The notes under the pieces: generated by a model
What the model was told of the DNA's origin: nothing
Database searches by the model: none
Seen by the model: the letters and a program-made list of their open reading frames with translations, nothing else
Position numbers and translations under genes: made by a program
Part shown: piece by piece, positions 54,301-62,135 of the stretch
Layout: every line of letters begins with the position of its first letter
How positions within the stretch are numbered: the first letter of the stretch is position 1
Assembly: GCF_950295315.1 (NCBI RefSeq)
Contig: NC_080171.1
Span: 92,241,516-92,305,515 of the forward strand
Direction: 5' to 3'
Source of the DNA: Erinaceus europaeus
Taxonomy: Eukaryota; Chordata; Mammalia; Eulipotyphla; Erinaceidae
DNA: 64,000 nt

Positions 54301-57300
54301 AGATGCACAATGGTTTTCATGTGTGGATAATACAAATTAAATTGTTTTATAAAAATCATTATTCATTATATCCTGTAATAACATAAAAACTTCAAAGGTC
54401 TCTTAGGTGATTTCTTCTAAAGTGGTAGTTTTATAATTTTTTTTCTAATGCTTTAGAATTCAGTTGAAATGTTCTGAATGTTGTTCAGTGTATTTGCTTG
54501 AAGTGTTTGAAAATCTAATTATTGATTATGATTTGAATTTGCCATACCACTGTATCTTTATGCTGACACTGCATATTGCTTCATATCAATTTGGGCCAAC
54601 AGCTAAAACAGAAGACCATTGAACTAACGCGAGCATGTCAGAAACAATATGAGTTGGAACAGGAGTTGGCCTTTTATAAAATTGATGCTAAATTTGAGCC
54701 ACTCAATTATTATCCATCAGAGGTGAGTTATCTTAGTGTTTTAGTAATCTAGACATAAGGCCATCGTGATGTAGTTCAGGGAAGGTGGGTGGTAGGAGAG
54801 ATGTTAAAAGGAAATTGTCATTTAATAGCTTCACTTTCTTGTTATGAAGGTGTTTGATTGGCTCTGTACTATTCAAGTATATCCACTCTGTGACACATTT
54901 ATAATGTGTTTGATAAGGGGCTGGGTGGTGGCGAACTGTTGAGCGTACATGTTACAATGCTCAGGCACCCAGGTTTGAGCTGTCGGTCCCCACCTGCAGG
55001 AGGAAAGCTTTGCAAGTGGTGAAGCAGGGCTGCAGGTGTGTCTCTGTCTCTTTCCCTCTCTGTCTCCCCCTTCCTCTTGACTTCTGGTTGTCTCTATCCA
55101 ATAAATAAATAAAGATTAAAAAATAAACTATAATGTGCTTGAGCAATGAATTTGAGCACTATCCAAAAGGGGTAAGGAGATACCCCAGGGTCCAGGTGGT
55201 GGCACACCTGGTTGAGCATACACATTACACTGCACAAGGACCTAGGTGCAAGCTCCTGGTCCCCACCTGGAGGAGGAAAGTTTCCCAAGTGGTACAGCAG
55301 TGCTGCAGGTGTCTCTCTGTCTCTCTCCCTTTCTATCTTCCCCCCCTCTTAATTTCTGGCTGTCTCTATCCAGTAAGTAGAGATAATTAAAAAAAATATT
55401 TTTAAGTGTGGCTTGTACAATAAGGCATTGTACTCTTAAGCTGAGTTGTACTCTCTCCTGAGTTCAATCCCCAGCAGCACATATACAGAGTAATGTCTGG
55501 TTCTTTCTCTCTCTTCTCCTATCTTTCTCATTAACAAATAAATAAAATCTTTAAAAAATAAATAATATTTTTTAAAAATGATGTCTTAGGAAACTTTTTT
55601 TTTTTTTTGCCTCCAGGGTTATCGCTGAGGCTCAGTGCTGGCACTACAAATCCACTGCTCCTGGAAGCCATTGTTTCCATTTTATTGGACAGGACAGAGA
55701 GAAATTGCAAGGAGAGGGGGAGGTAGAGGGAGAAAGGAGATGAACCTGCAGATCTTCTTCATTACTTGTGAATCAATCCCCCTTTAGGTCAGGAGCTGGG
55801 GGCTCAAACTGGGATCCTTGCGTGGGTCCTTGTGCCCCAGAAAACTCTTCACCTATAGCCATATTCATAATTCAGACTTTTTTTTTTTTTTTTTTACTTA
55901 TTTATTTTTGCCATCAGTGTTATCACTGGGGCTTGGTGCCTGCATGACTCTATTGTCCCAAGCAGCCAGTCTTATTTATTTATTTTTAATAGTGGTGACA
56001 AAACTAGAGAGGGAGAGAAAAACAGGTAGGAGAGGCACTTGTAGCTCTGATCTACTGCTCAGGAACCTTCCTTGCTGCAGGTGGGAACTGGAGTCTTGAA
56101 CCCTGGTCCTCATACATGGTACTGTGCATACTCAAAACAGCATTCTAGCCCAAGTTACTTCACTTGAGAGTATGGCTGACCATCTTTCTTAATTCCATAC
56201 TTCCATAAAATGTGTACTACTTTCTTCAGTGCCAGTGCAATAGTTATCCCCATATTGCTTCATCAGTAATTACTAGGTTTACTATTAGCCATTATTTGTA
56301 CAAGTGCCATCTGCTGCGTGTAGACCACTTCTTTAGTATTATTATTTTATGTGGTAGCAGATAATGAACCATGTGCACTAGAGTGAATTAATCTCCCTGG
56401 CCCAATTTTATTATTCTGTATAATTAGGAAAAAGAGAGAGAGAAGGACAGATAACAAAGAAAGTCAAGGGAGAGATGAGAAAGGACTACTCCACCACCCA
56501 TGGAGTTTCCTTGGTGTGCTATCCGTGGACTCCCAAGTGATGATGGGAATAGAACCCAGAGCCCCCACACAGTAAGACTCAGTTCTTTTTTGCTGAGCTA
56601 TCTTCTGGCTTTAAACCACATAATTTCTAAAGCCCAGTGATTCCAACCAGAAATATCTATTATATAGTATAAAAATTTAATTGTTAACATTAGACTCAAA
56701 CCCATGAAGTGATGCAGTGGCTAGAGTATTTGATTTAAAAGCATGAGTTCCTGAGTTCATCCCCAGAATCATCTATGCCAGAGTGATGCTCTGCTTCTTT
56801 CATTCTCTTCCCTCTCATATGTTAATACATTAATTTTTAAGAGAAAATAATTAGACTCATTTTACTTATCAGTCAAGAAACCAAAAATAAAATATCTGGA
56901 TTTCCAATTTGAGAGATTAAGCAGTGCTAAAAATCACACATAGCTAACTGTAGGCAATTCTTGTAACGAGGCCTTGAATTTCACTGCTGTCCGCTGCTTT
57001 TTTTCATTTAGGAAAAATAGGGAGAGAGATACAGACAAACAGGGAGAGATACCATAGCTCCAGAGTCTCCTCCATTACATTTGTGCCTCCCATGTGGCAT
57101 CACAGCTTGAACCTGGGCCAGGCTTATGACAAAGCATGTGCTCTACCCGATGAGCTGCCCAGCCCTGCAGATACTACTTTCATTAGGCAACTTAATTAAA
57201 CTCACTCTTCAGGGATAGGAGAATTCCTTTGGAAATCATTTTTTGTTCTAGTTCATTTTGATATATTCGTTTTTGTTCTAGTTCATTGTGGTACAAAAAA

Positions 57301-59750
57301 ATGATATGTAATCTTTTCAGTTTCTAGGCATGCATAATTAATATTTAGGCAGTTCTATTATATGTTTTTTACTAATAAAATTAATGTCATTTGGCTACTT
57401 GGAAATTATTTTTAAATCATAAATTTAATTTATTTTGCTTTTAGTATGTTGAAATTGATAAATCCCCAGGTGAAAGCCCTTACATTGGCAAATCCAGATA
57501 TAAGAGAAATATGTTCGCAACAGAGAGTTACATTGTTGCTAATGTCCAGCCAGTAGCAATCAAGAAGATGGAGCAAGTTGAAGCAGAACAACTTAGAAAT
57601 GAGCATGTGAACCTGAGAGCACAAACACCATTGGACATACAATTGGAAGACAAGGAAAAAAAAATAAGTACAGGTTAAAAACAGTTATTTTTTAACTCTT
57701 TAGAAACATTAAGTATATTAAAATATATAAACAGGTTGAATATAGACACATTTCATTGATTTAATGAATCAGACAATAGGTATTAAATTATTTCTATGAA
57801 AAATGTAAAGTAAAAGAGATTATTTATGAGTGTTTCCTGCTATGGTTAAAAAAAAATAGAGGTTTTGACAGTAATTTGATGACAATATATCCTTGGGATC
57901 CAAGAATACTTAAATCTCATCCTGTCAATACTTCCTTCTCACCATTGGAACTCTACTTTCAGATGCATAACTAGTCATGATTAAAGCACATACAGGTAGC
58001 ACACCCAGCTGAATACATATGTTATAATGTGCAAGGACCTGGGTTCAAGCACTAGGTCCCCAACTGCAGGAGAGAAACTTCATGAGTGATAAAGCAGTAC
58101 TGCAGGCATCTCTCTCTCTCTTTCTATATATCCTCCTCTTGAGTTCTTCCTGTATTTATAGTGATGTAAATCAAATAGTTAAATATCAATATCAAAAAAT
58201 AAAGCAAGTAAATTACTACTTTATTCATTATTATAAGACTTGTAACCACATATTATACATATGCCATATGCTAAAGCTTTGAAGAGGGAAAGCAAAAATG
58301 AATATGTTTAGACTAGCTTCAAGAGGTGCATTGTTTTATAGGAGACAGAAGGGGAGAAAGTGACATTGGGCATTTCAGGTACAGAGCAGTTAATGTGAGA
58401 TCACCTCCAGCTGGGAGAGACTCTGCAGTAATGAACTTCTTAATATTGCATGCCTTTATAAAACATTTGCCTCTTATACAGATTAAAAAAAAAACAACCT
58501 TAAACCTGATTATAATTTAGTGATATCTAAGTACATATTTTCCATTACAATCTTTATTTTTCAAAAGAATCTTTTAGTGTTGGGAGTATCAGGTAAAATC
58601 TCTTTTATACTAAGAATTTTACAAATAAAATGATCAATTATAATTAGAGAGTATATTGTGAAACTATTTTAGCTGTTAACTAGATTTTGATATTTTTAAA
58701 AACAATTTTCTTATGTGTATCTGTGTGTTTGTGTGTTACTTATTTTGTAGCACAAACTCAACTATCAGAACTGCATGGTGAAATTGAAAAAGCAGAACAA
58801 CAAATTTTAAGAGCTACTACAGAATTTAAACAACTAGAAGAAGCTATACGACTTAAAAAAGTATGTAAAAGCAACAATATTAAGACAAAAGGCAAAAGAT
58901 GAAATGTGAGGGTATAAGACATGATTGTATGGGTACAGCACATGCCTTACCACATGTTAAGTCCTGGGTTCCATCCCCAACATCATGTGGGAGCATTATG
59001 GACAACACCAAGGGAACTCTATGAATGGTGGGACAGTGCTTTAGTATCTCTCCCTCTTTTCCTCTCTCCACCTCAAAATTGTGTCAGGGAGGTGACTCAT
59101 GAATAAGTGGTCTATAGGTTCAATTGCCATTAATATCATGGTTATTATTAATAAGTTATTTTGTTAGAATGACAACTTCATATCTACCTCTTACTTATTG
59201 TCATAGCTATTATAAAATGATTTTATATATCTTAGAAGTATTAAAATGTTGTGGAAATGGCTATTTTATTCTTTTTTTTCTGTTCCAATGTAGCTCTTTA
59301 TTTATTTATTTTTATTTGATAGCACAGAGAGAAATTGAAGGAGAAGGAGGAAGAGAAGAGAGAGACCTGCAGCACTGCTCCACCACTCGTGAAGCTTCCC
59401 ACCCCCCTAGGGGGCTACCTTTTCCTTTTATAACAAAGCTAATAGACAATAGAATATATTTTTTTAATTATAAAAGTTGTTTTACTTAAGTTTTTACATC
59501 AGTGTTGGCCAGTCTATTGTTAATTAATTGTGTGTTGGGATGTGGGGGAGATTAGATTTCAGAAGCAGAAAAAGACCTTCTTTTCAAGCAATTGAGTGAT
59601 AGGCTCCAACTTCTAAATAAATTGCGCCAAGAAGCTGTGGATCTGGAAATGCAAATGGTAAAACTAAAGCAAGAAATTGTTGAAAAACAGAAAGAGATCA
59701 AGGACCTGCAAATAGTCATCGATAGCCTGGATTCCAAAGACCCAAAACAG
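34182..59750 (+). CDS. CNTRL: Centriolin (CEP110), N-terminal part, 10 coding exons
   Basis: Centriolin is a large centrosomal coiled-coil protein that marks the subdistal appendages of the maternal centriole and the midbody ring. It acts in cytokinesis, abscission and cilium-related functions. Ten exons join to 1,662 nt (554 codons) without a stop: Ser-rich N-terminus (1-75), conserved linker (76-118), leucine-rich repeats (about 119-240), LRR cap (about 240-270), then a coiled coil with a 'KIDAKFEPLNYYPSE' spacer segment. All phases are consistent and the match to the human protein is unmistakable. The human protein has about 2,325 residues, so the remaining three quarters lie beyond 64,000. 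Introns are long and filled with SINEs and L1 pieces. Confidence 0.97.
34617..34795 (+). repeat. tRNA-derived SINE
   Basis: 'GGGGCCAGGTGGTTGAGTGC' (a short deletion in the head), B-box 'GGTTCAGGCCCC', core 'GCAGAGAGAAAGCTTCACAG'. CNTRL intron 2. Confidence 0.88.
35343..35555 (+). repeat. tRNA-derived SINE
   Basis: 'GCTGGGTGGTGGTGTACATC', 'GGTTCAAGCCCTC', pyrimidine half. A minus-oriented tail piece lies just before it (about 35,235-35,335). Confidence 0.88.
35943..36145 (+). repeat. SINE, diverged
   Basis: 'GGGAGTGGGAGATAGCTTAT', 'GGATTTAAGTCCTGGCACTG', AATAAAA tail. Confidence 0.7.
36315..36526 (-). repeat. tRNA-derived SINE
   Basis: Minus-oriented: 'TTATTGGATAGAGACAAATG', core 'GACATCTGCAGTCCTGCTTC', end 'GGTGCACCACCGCCTGTCCC'. 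Confidence 0.9.
36612..36900 (+). repeat. Family-B SINE
   Basis: 'CAGGAGCCGGGAGGTAGCGC', core 'CCCCACCTGCAGGGGAGCCT', 'CCAACAACGACGACATCAAT', 'GGGCAACAAAAGGGAAAATA'. Little diverged. Confidence 0.94.
37208..37492 (-). repeat. tRNA-derived SINE, long form
   Basis: Minus-oriented: 'TTGCCTCCAGGTTTATCACC', 'ACTCCTGGAGGCCATTTTTC', core 'CCCCCCTATAGGTGGGGAGC', end 'ATGCTACCGCGTGGTCCTCC'. Confidence 0.92.
37608..37876 (-). repeat. Family-B SINE
   Basis: Minus-oriented: 'TTCTCTTTTGTTGCCCTTCT', core 'GACACCTGCAGACCTGCTTC', end 'TTAACCCGCCGGACTCCCG' with a deletion in the last promoter bases. Confidence 0.93.
38085..38375 (+). repeat. tRNA-derived SINE, long form
   Basis: 'GGAGCAAGGCAGTAGCATAC', pyrimidine half, 3' module 'GCTTCAGGGAGTAGTGGGTT'. 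A minus-oriented piece precedes it (about 37,985-38,080). Confidence 0.85.
38466..38592 (+). repeat. Family-B SINE with internal deletion
   Basis: The head 'GGGGTTGGGCGGTAGTGCCG' to 'GCGCAAGGACCGGCATAAGG' is joined directly to the tail 'TAAAAATAACTACAACAATG', so about 150 bp of core is missing. CNTRL intron 2. Confidence 0.9.
38640..38730. repeat. MIR-like fragment
   Basis: 'TTGCTAGCTGTAAGACCCTG' resembles the MIR 'TAGCTGTGTGACCTTGGGCAA' segment. Short and diverged. Confidence 0.5.
38929..39059 (+). CDS. CNTRL: CNTRL exon 3: codons 75-118
   Basis: The acceptor TAATTTCAG is followed by 131 nt encoding ETDSYTGVRYITEALVKKLT, then KQENLALVKSLNLSLSKDGG and KKFR. The donor is AGG/GTAGGT. This is the conserved segment just before the leucine-rich repeats. 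The exon closes in phase 0. Confidence 0.96.
39555..41060 (-). mobile_element. L1 3' UTR fragment in CNTRL intron 3
   Basis: The left part (about 39,580-39,930) matches the 3' UTR of the L1 at 22,716 in order ('GGATAAGAGGGGTACAACTT', 'AACCCTCTGGGAGTATGGAC', 'CACATTGGTGGGGT'). The L1-like sequence then continues to about 41,050 with phrases also seen beyond 23,200. The T/A-rich tail lies at the left edge, so the element points to the minus strand, antisense to CNTRL. No ORF2 is present. The right boundary is approximate. Confidence 0.8.
41125..41255 (+). CDS. CNTRL: CNTRL exon 4: first leucine-rich repeats
   Basis: The acceptor TTCCAACTAG precedes YIENLEKCIKLEVLNLSYNL, then the second repeat 'LSKLRELNLSYNKI'. 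The donor is CTG/GTAAGT. Both copies show the LxxLxLSYNxI pattern of SDS22-like leucine-rich repeats, the fold used for protein-protein contacts. Two bases (TG) carry over into exon 5. Confidence 0.96.
41256..42156. other. CNTRL intron 4
   Basis: A 0.9-kb intron without recognised repeats. It has a 66-codon open frame with no match to a known family; I regard it as chance. Confidence 0.55.
42157..42298 (+). CDS. CNTRL: CNTRL exon 5: leucine-rich repeats
   Basis: The acceptor TTTCCAG precedes 142 nt that complete a Cys codon (TG+C; human has Ser here as I recall) and continue KIEGIEHMYNLQKLNLAGNE, then 'IEHIPAWLGKKLKSLRVLNL' and KDNKISS. The donor is TCG/GTAAGT. Two further leucine-rich repeats are encoded, and the exon ends in phase 0. 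Confidence 0.96.
42365..42880 (+). repeat. SINE inserted into an older SINE, with target-site duplication
   Basis: An older SINE (42,365-42,534 and 42,819-42,880) is split by a family-B SINE (about 42,535-42,807). An 11-bp duplication AGTCTGCTGGG at 42,524-42,534 and 42,808-42,818 marks the insertion. The younger copy has an intact promoter region ('GGTAGCACAGCAGGTTAAGC', B-box 'GGTTCGAGCC'). It lies about 70-580 bp after CNTRL exon 5. Confidence 0.9.
43320..44110. other. CNTRL intron 5, mostly unclassified
   Basis: AT-rich. A short L1-like 3' piece is possible near 43,710-43,775 ('CTATACCTTTGAAATCTTAC'). Confidence 0.45.
44120..44260. repeat. MIR fragment
   Basis: 'TCAAATCCTGACCCATCCAT' ... 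'CTTGGTCTGTAAAATTAAGA' matches the MIR complement order. Confidence 0.65.
44511..44697 (+). CDS. CNTRL: CNTRL exon 6: last leucine-rich repeat and LRR cap
   Basis: The acceptor ATTGTTTCAG precedes 187 nt: LQDVSKLKPLQDLTSLTLSE, then 'NPIVTLPHYFQFTVFHLRSL', then the cap 'ESLEGQPVNTQARQEAFERF'. The donor is TTAG/GTAAGG. The 'LESLEGQPV...R..A..RF' motif is the usual C-terminal cap of SDS22-like repeats. One base is left for exon 7. Confidence 0.96.
45358..45636 (-). repeat. Family-B SINE
   Basis: Minus-oriented: 'CCCTTTTGTTGCCCTTGCTT', core 'GACACCTGCAGACCTCCTTC', end 'GTGCTACCGCCCGACCCCC'. Little diverged. Confidence 0.94.
45715..45870 (+). repeat. Second SINE family (short type)
   Basis: 'GGGGGTAGATAGCATAATGA', 'ATGCCTGAGGCATGAGCAGA', (AAAT)n tail. 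Confidence 0.88.
46580..46633. repeat. (GGAA)n-rich microsatellite
   Basis: An AAGG-repeat stretch with interruptions, ending in GGCAGGCAGGC, in CNTRL intron 6. Confidence 0.85.
47820..47966 (-). repeat. SINE fragment, diverged
   Basis: Minus-oriented short-type SINE: 'CCAGAATACTACCCAGCTAT', then 'GTTATCTTTCTGACC'. A plus-oriented decayed SINE is possible at 47,575-47,735. Confidence 0.6.
48205..48435 (+). repeat. tRNA-derived SINE close upstream of CNTRL exon 7
   Basis: 'GGGAGTGGTGCACGTGGCTG', B-box 'GGTTCAAGTCC', (CT)n-rich half, ATAAAA tail. It ends about 80 bp before exon 7. Confidence 0.88.
48517..48710 (+). CDS. CNTRL: CNTRL exon 7: start of the coiled coil
   Basis: The acceptor TATTGGCAG precedes 194 nt encoding EEVERLERDLEKKTMETEEL, then 'KSKQSRFLEEIKNQEKLNKS', ending 'STKNEL'. 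The donor is TTG/GTAAGC. Heptads rich in Glu, Lys and Leu mark a coiled coil. A SINE ends less than 90 nt before this exon (48,205-48,435), unusually close for an insertion in an intron. Confidence 0.96.
49250..49690. repeat. Short-type SINE (minus) followed by a diverged SINE (plus)
   Basis: At 49,250-49,370 a minus piece ends 'CACTCCGCTATCTCCCTGAT'. At 49,485-49,670 a plus piece reads 'GGAAGGTGGCTTAGTACTTA' to a (TTAAA)n tail. CNTRL intron 7. Confidence 0.65.
50445..50652 (+). repeat. tRNA-derived SINE
   Basis: 'GAGGGCTAGTTGGTGGTACT', B-box 'GGTTCAAGCCC', core 'CTCCCCACCTACAGTGGGAA', AATAAATAAA tail. A head-only piece follows at 50,690-50,820. Confidence 0.85.
51565..51685 (+). mobile_element. 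L1 3' end (last ~100 bp)
   Basis: This reads 'GTTGTACCCCTCTTATCCTA' then 'AGTGTTTCCTTTTTATAAAT' and an A tail. It is the reverse complement of the left end of the copy at 39,555. It is a very short 5'-truncated insertion in CNTRL intron 7. Confidence 0.8.
51690..52815. other. CNTRL intron 7, unclassified stretch
   Basis: AT-rich DNA without SINE or L1 signatures that I can see, apart from a short (TTA)n near 52,545. No exon is recognised. Confidence 0.5.
52825..53000 (+). repeat. MIR fragment
   Basis: 'GGGCAAGTTATTTAACCTTT' and 'AGGGTAGTTGTGAAGATTCA' follow MIR order. Confidence 0.7.
53505..53692 (+). repeat. tRNA-derived SINE
   Basis: 'GGGGGCTGGACAGTGGTGCA', core 'CCCCACCTGCAGGGGGAAGC', CAAATAAAATA tail. 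Confidence 0.88.
53765..54080 (+). repeat. SINE, long form, diverged head
   Basis: 'CCAGAAGATAGTTCAGCAGG', 'GAGTTCAAGTCTCAGCACCA', (CAA)n linker, 3' module 'GGAGTAGTGGATTCATAATG'. Confidence 0.78.
54603..54722 (+). CDS. CNTRL: CNTRL exon 8
   Basis: This 120-nt exon encodes LKQKTIELTRACQKQYELEQ, then 'ELAFYKIDAKFEPLNYYPSE', which is nearly identical to human centriolin. The acceptor is GGCCAACAG with a weak pyrimidine tract; the donor is GAG/GTGAGT. The exon begins and ends in phase 0. Confidence 0.96.
54915..55122 (+). repeat. tRNA-derived SINE
   Basis: 'GGGGCTGGGTGGTGGCGAAC', core 'CCCCACCTGCAGGAGGAAAG', 'ATCCAATAAATAAATAAAGA' tail. CNTRL intron 8. Confidence 0.9.
55183..55405 (+). repeat. 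tRNA-derived SINE
   Basis: 'CAGGGTCCAGGTGGTGGCAC', core 'CCCCACCTGGAGGAGGAAAG', A-rich tail; same orientation as the previous copy. A short-type SINE follows at 55,410-55,560. Confidence 0.9.
55598..55848 (-). repeat. SINE, long form, promoter end missing
   Basis: Minus-oriented: 'GCCTCCAGGGTTATCGCTGA', 'CTCCTGGAAGCCATTGTTTC', core 'CAATCCCCCTTTAGGTCAGG'. Confidence 0.85.
55880..56155 (-). repeat. SINE, long form, diverged
   Basis: Minus-oriented: 'GCCATCAGTGTTATCACTGG' and 'TTCCTTGCTGCAGGTGGGAA'. Old decayed SINE pieces continue to about 56,620. Confidence 0.75.
56700..56850 (+). repeat. SINE, diverged
   Basis: 'GAAGTGATGCAGTGGCTAGA', 'GAGTTCCTGAGTTCATCCCC', 'CCAGAGTGATGCTCTGCTTC'. The same layout recurs at 62,380-62,500. 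Confidence 0.7.
57003..57168 (-). repeat. SINE, diverged
   Basis: Minus-oriented: 'GGAAAAATAGGGAGAGAGAT', end 'CCCGATGAGCTGCCCAGCCC'. About 280 bp before CNTRL exon 9. Confidence 0.7.
57445..57673 (+). CDS. CNTRL: CNTRL exon 9
   Basis: The acceptor TTGCTTTTAG precedes 229 nt encoding YVEIDKSPGESPYIGKSRYK, then 'RNMFATESYIVANVQPVAIK', ending 'LEDKEKKIST'. The middle ('KKMEQVEAEQLRN') appears slightly longer than the human version as I recall it. The donor ACAG/GTTAAA is weak: position +3 is T and +5 is A. The exon leaves one base for exon 10. Confidence 0.94.
57985..58180 (+). repeat. tRNA-derived SINE
   Basis: 'ACAGGTAGCACACCCAGCTG', 'GGGTTCAAGCACTAGGTCCC', pyrimidine half. CNTRL intron 9. 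Confidence 0.8.
58751..58860 (+). CDS. CNTRL: CNTRL exon 10 (coiled coil)
   Basis: The acceptor TATTTTGTAG precedes 110 nt encoding AQTQLSELHGEIEKAEQQIL, then 'RATTEFKQLEEAIRLKK'. The donor is AAAAAA/GTATGT. Heptad-like Leu/Ile spacing with many Glu and Lys residues continues the coiled coil. The exon ends in phase 0. Confidence 0.96.
58915..59130 (+). repeat. SINE, diverged, just after exon 10
   Basis: 'GTATGGGTACAGCACATGCC', 'TGGGTTCCATCCCCAACATC', 'GGTGGGACAGTGCTTTAGTA'. Confidence 0.7.
59295..59415 (-). repeat. SINE, promoter end missing
   Basis: Minus-oriented: 'TTTATTTGATAGCACAGAGA', core 'GAGACCTGCAGCACTGCTCC', truncated at 'CCCACCCCCCTAGGGG'. Confidence 0.8.
59556..59750 (+). CDS. 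CNTRL: CNTRL exon 11 (coiled coil), last exon in the window
   Basis: This 195-nt exon encodes ISEAEKDLLFKQLSDRLQLL, then 'NKLRQEAVDLEMQMVKLKQE', ending 'VIDSLDSKDPKQ'. The donor CAG/GTAAGT is strong. The acceptor is unusual: the bases before it (GATGTGGGGGAGATTAG) are purine-rich with almost no pyrimidine tract. The exon is 65 codons, phase 0 at both ends. Confidence 0.95.
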
Positions 59751-59759
59751 GTAAGTAAA

Positions 59760-60640
59760 TAGATTGTGATTTGTTCTGGGGGAACTAAAGTACTCTTATG
59801 AAAATTACATCTCATCAATTTTAGTTAATGGGTCCTTTCTGAAAGCCTCTTTTAATTTGCTGTAAAATGTGAGTGATAAATGCATACATGTTCTACATGT
59901 ATGTAGGTATATGCTGCATATATGTGTGGATATATATGTACACCATATGTGTTGTGTATACATTGTATGTATCCATTGTATACATGACATATTCATGCAT
60001 ATAAATGTGTGTGTTCATTACAAAAGAATCTAAGGCATGAAGGAGTGAGCATTTAGTGGAATGATGGGTACATGGTACACATTTCTAAGTGATTAGATTT
60101 CACTGTATTTCAGGCCTGTTCTAAGATGCTCTCTAAACTTACTACCCTTCCTCCTTGCTTAATTTTATTTCTTAAAAACAAGATAGTAAGACGGGAGAGC
60201 TAAAAGAGGTTCAGATTGTTTTCCTAAATTGTGGCCACAAGTGGTCAGGTGGCTGGATGATGGAGTTAGATAATTTTTTTTTTTTTTGTCTCTACTCTGA
60301 GAAGTCATACTTATAGCTTATATTTTAGCAAATATTTGAACAATAGAGGTAAAACTGTTTCCTGCACATTTTATTGGTATACTTAGATTAATATGGTTAT
60401 TTTTAAGAGTTTTAAGATTTATGAATTAAGAGAAATTATAGAATTTAGCATGGTAATAAAAATACTACTTTAAATATTTGACAAGTTACTTAATTATCTT
60501 TGTAAATATTTTAGTAAATTAAAGATATTTTTTGCAGACCTGCTAATTTTGACAAAAGGTAACCTTATCATGACACACATTTTGTTTCTAACAAAAGCCA
60601 AAGACTTGTTAGTAGTAAACATTTAAAGCAAAAATAACCT
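59760..60640. other. Start of the CNTRL intron after exon 11
   Basis: AT-rich with an alternating purine-pyrimidine (TG/TA) stretch at about 59,880-60,010. No exon is recognised. Confidence 0.5.
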
Positions 60641-60644
60641 TAAA

Positions 60645-60780
60645 TGGGGCAGGTAGCATGGTGGCTATGCAAAGAGACTCTCATGCCTGAGGCTCCAAAG
60701 TCCCAGGTTCAGTCCCCTGCACCATCATAAGCCAGGGCTAAGCAGTGTCCTGGTATAAAAAAATAATAATAAAATAAAAG
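60645..60780 (+). repeat. Second SINE family (short type)
   Basis: 'GGGCAGGTAGCATGGTGGCT', 'CATGCCTGAGGCTCCAAAGT', B-box 'AGGTTCAGTCCCC', 'CATCATAAGCCAGGGCTAAG'. Confidence 0.9.
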
Positions 60781-61204
60781 TAACCTTAATTAAAGAATTT
60801 TCATACTTTCATTAGAGTGGTAGTACCTATTCCAGAGCATTTGTGAATCTGGCAGCCACTGTGACTGGGGGTCTGCAGCTTATGTTTGTAGTATTTAACT
60901 TTATTACAGTTTGTTAAGAAGTTTGTCACTTTATGTAATGTCCCTGAGAAAGAATTGTATTCGATAGGCCAGCTCTAAGTTGAGAAAAACTTTCTTTTAC
61001 AGTGGAAGGTAAAAAGGAATCTGCCTATAGGCATTACTCAAAGCATTTTTGCTGCATCTTCTAGTTGTGTGTTCAATTAGAAGCAAGGCTATAGTATATT
61101 TGCTTGTAACAAATGACTGTAATATTCTTGGCAGAGAGCCTACGTGATACTCACTGGATTCCCATATATATATGAATTAGAAGCAGAAGTGATACCCAAG
61201 GGTT

Positions 61205-61338
61205 TTTTTTTTCTTTTTTTTTCTTTAACCAGAGCATTGTTCAGCTCTGGTTTATGGTGGTGCAAGGATTGAACCTGGGACTTTAGAGCCTCAGGCATGA
61301 CAGTCTGTTTGCATAACCATTATGCTATCTACCCTCCG
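61205..61338 (-). repeat. Second SINE family (short type)
   Basis: Minus-oriented: 'CATTGTTCAGCTCTGGTTTA', 'TGAACCTGGGACTTTAGAGC', 'CATTATGCTATCTACCCTCC'. Confidence 0.88.
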
Positions 61339-61354
61339 CCTACCCAAGGTTGTT

Positions 61355-61612
61355 TGTTTGTTTGTTTGTTTTCTGCCTTGAGGGTTATTGCTGGGGCTCT
61401 GTGCCTGCACTTCTAATCCAGTGCTCCTGGAGGCCATTTTTTTCCCTTTTGTTGCCCTTGTTGTTATTGTTATTGCTGTCATTGTTATTGGATAGGACAG
61501 AGAAATGGAGACAGAGAGGAGGAAAGCAAGATAGACACCTGAAGATCTGCTTCATCACTTGTGAAGGGACTTCCCCTCCCTGCAGGTGGGGGACGGGGGC
61601 TCAAACCTGGCC
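61355..61612 (-). repeat. SINE, long form, promoter end missing
   Basis: Minus-oriented: 'GAGGGTTATTGCTGGGGCTC', 'GCTCCTGGAGGCCATTTTTT', 'CCCTTTTGTTGCCCTTGTTG', core 'CCCTGCAGGTGGGGGACGGG'. Confidence 0.88.
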
Positions 61613-61740
61613 CCTGATATCCAAGTTTTGAAGGTATCCAACGCTGTCAATGTTAGTTGGCAAGAAGCATACAAACCAGTCTTGATTCCTTTTTTGATCT
61701 GTTAAACCTACTGAAATCCAGCTGTTAAAATTTACAGTCT

Positions 61741-61945
61741 TGGGGGGGCCAGGTGGTGGTGCATCTGGCTATTCGCACATGCTACAATGCCCAACAACCT
61801 GGGTTCAAGCCTCCGGCCCCTACCTGAAGAGGGAAAGCTTCACAAGTGGTGGAGCAGAGCTGCAAGTGTCTCTCTGTCTCTCTCCCTCTGTAATTCCCTA
61901 CTCCCCTTTCAATTTCTCTCTGTCTCTACCCAGATAAATAAAGTT
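61741..61945 (+). repeat. tRNA-derived SINE
   Basis: 'GGGGGGGCCAGGTGGTGGTG', B-box 'GGGTTCAAGCCTCC', 'CAGATAAATAAAG' tail. Confidence 0.92.
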
Positions 61946-61989
61946 ACAGTCTTGGTTTGAGTCATCGTCTTCTTCTCTTCCTCCTCCTC

Positions 61990-62135
61990 CTTTCTTTTTT
62001 TTCCCCCCCTTAAGACAGAGAGGAGAGAAAGAGTGAAAGAGATCATAGTGCCAAAGCATGTTGGAGACCTGGATCAAACCTGGGTTAACATGATAAATCC
62101 ACTATCCAAGTGAGCTATTTTGCTAGCTCTGGGAA
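61990..62135 (-). repeat. SINE, diverged
   Basis: Minus-oriented: 'AAGACAGAGAGGAGAGAAAG', 'GACCTGGATCAAACCTGGGT', 'GAGCTATTTTGCTAGCTCTG'. Confidence 0.7.
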
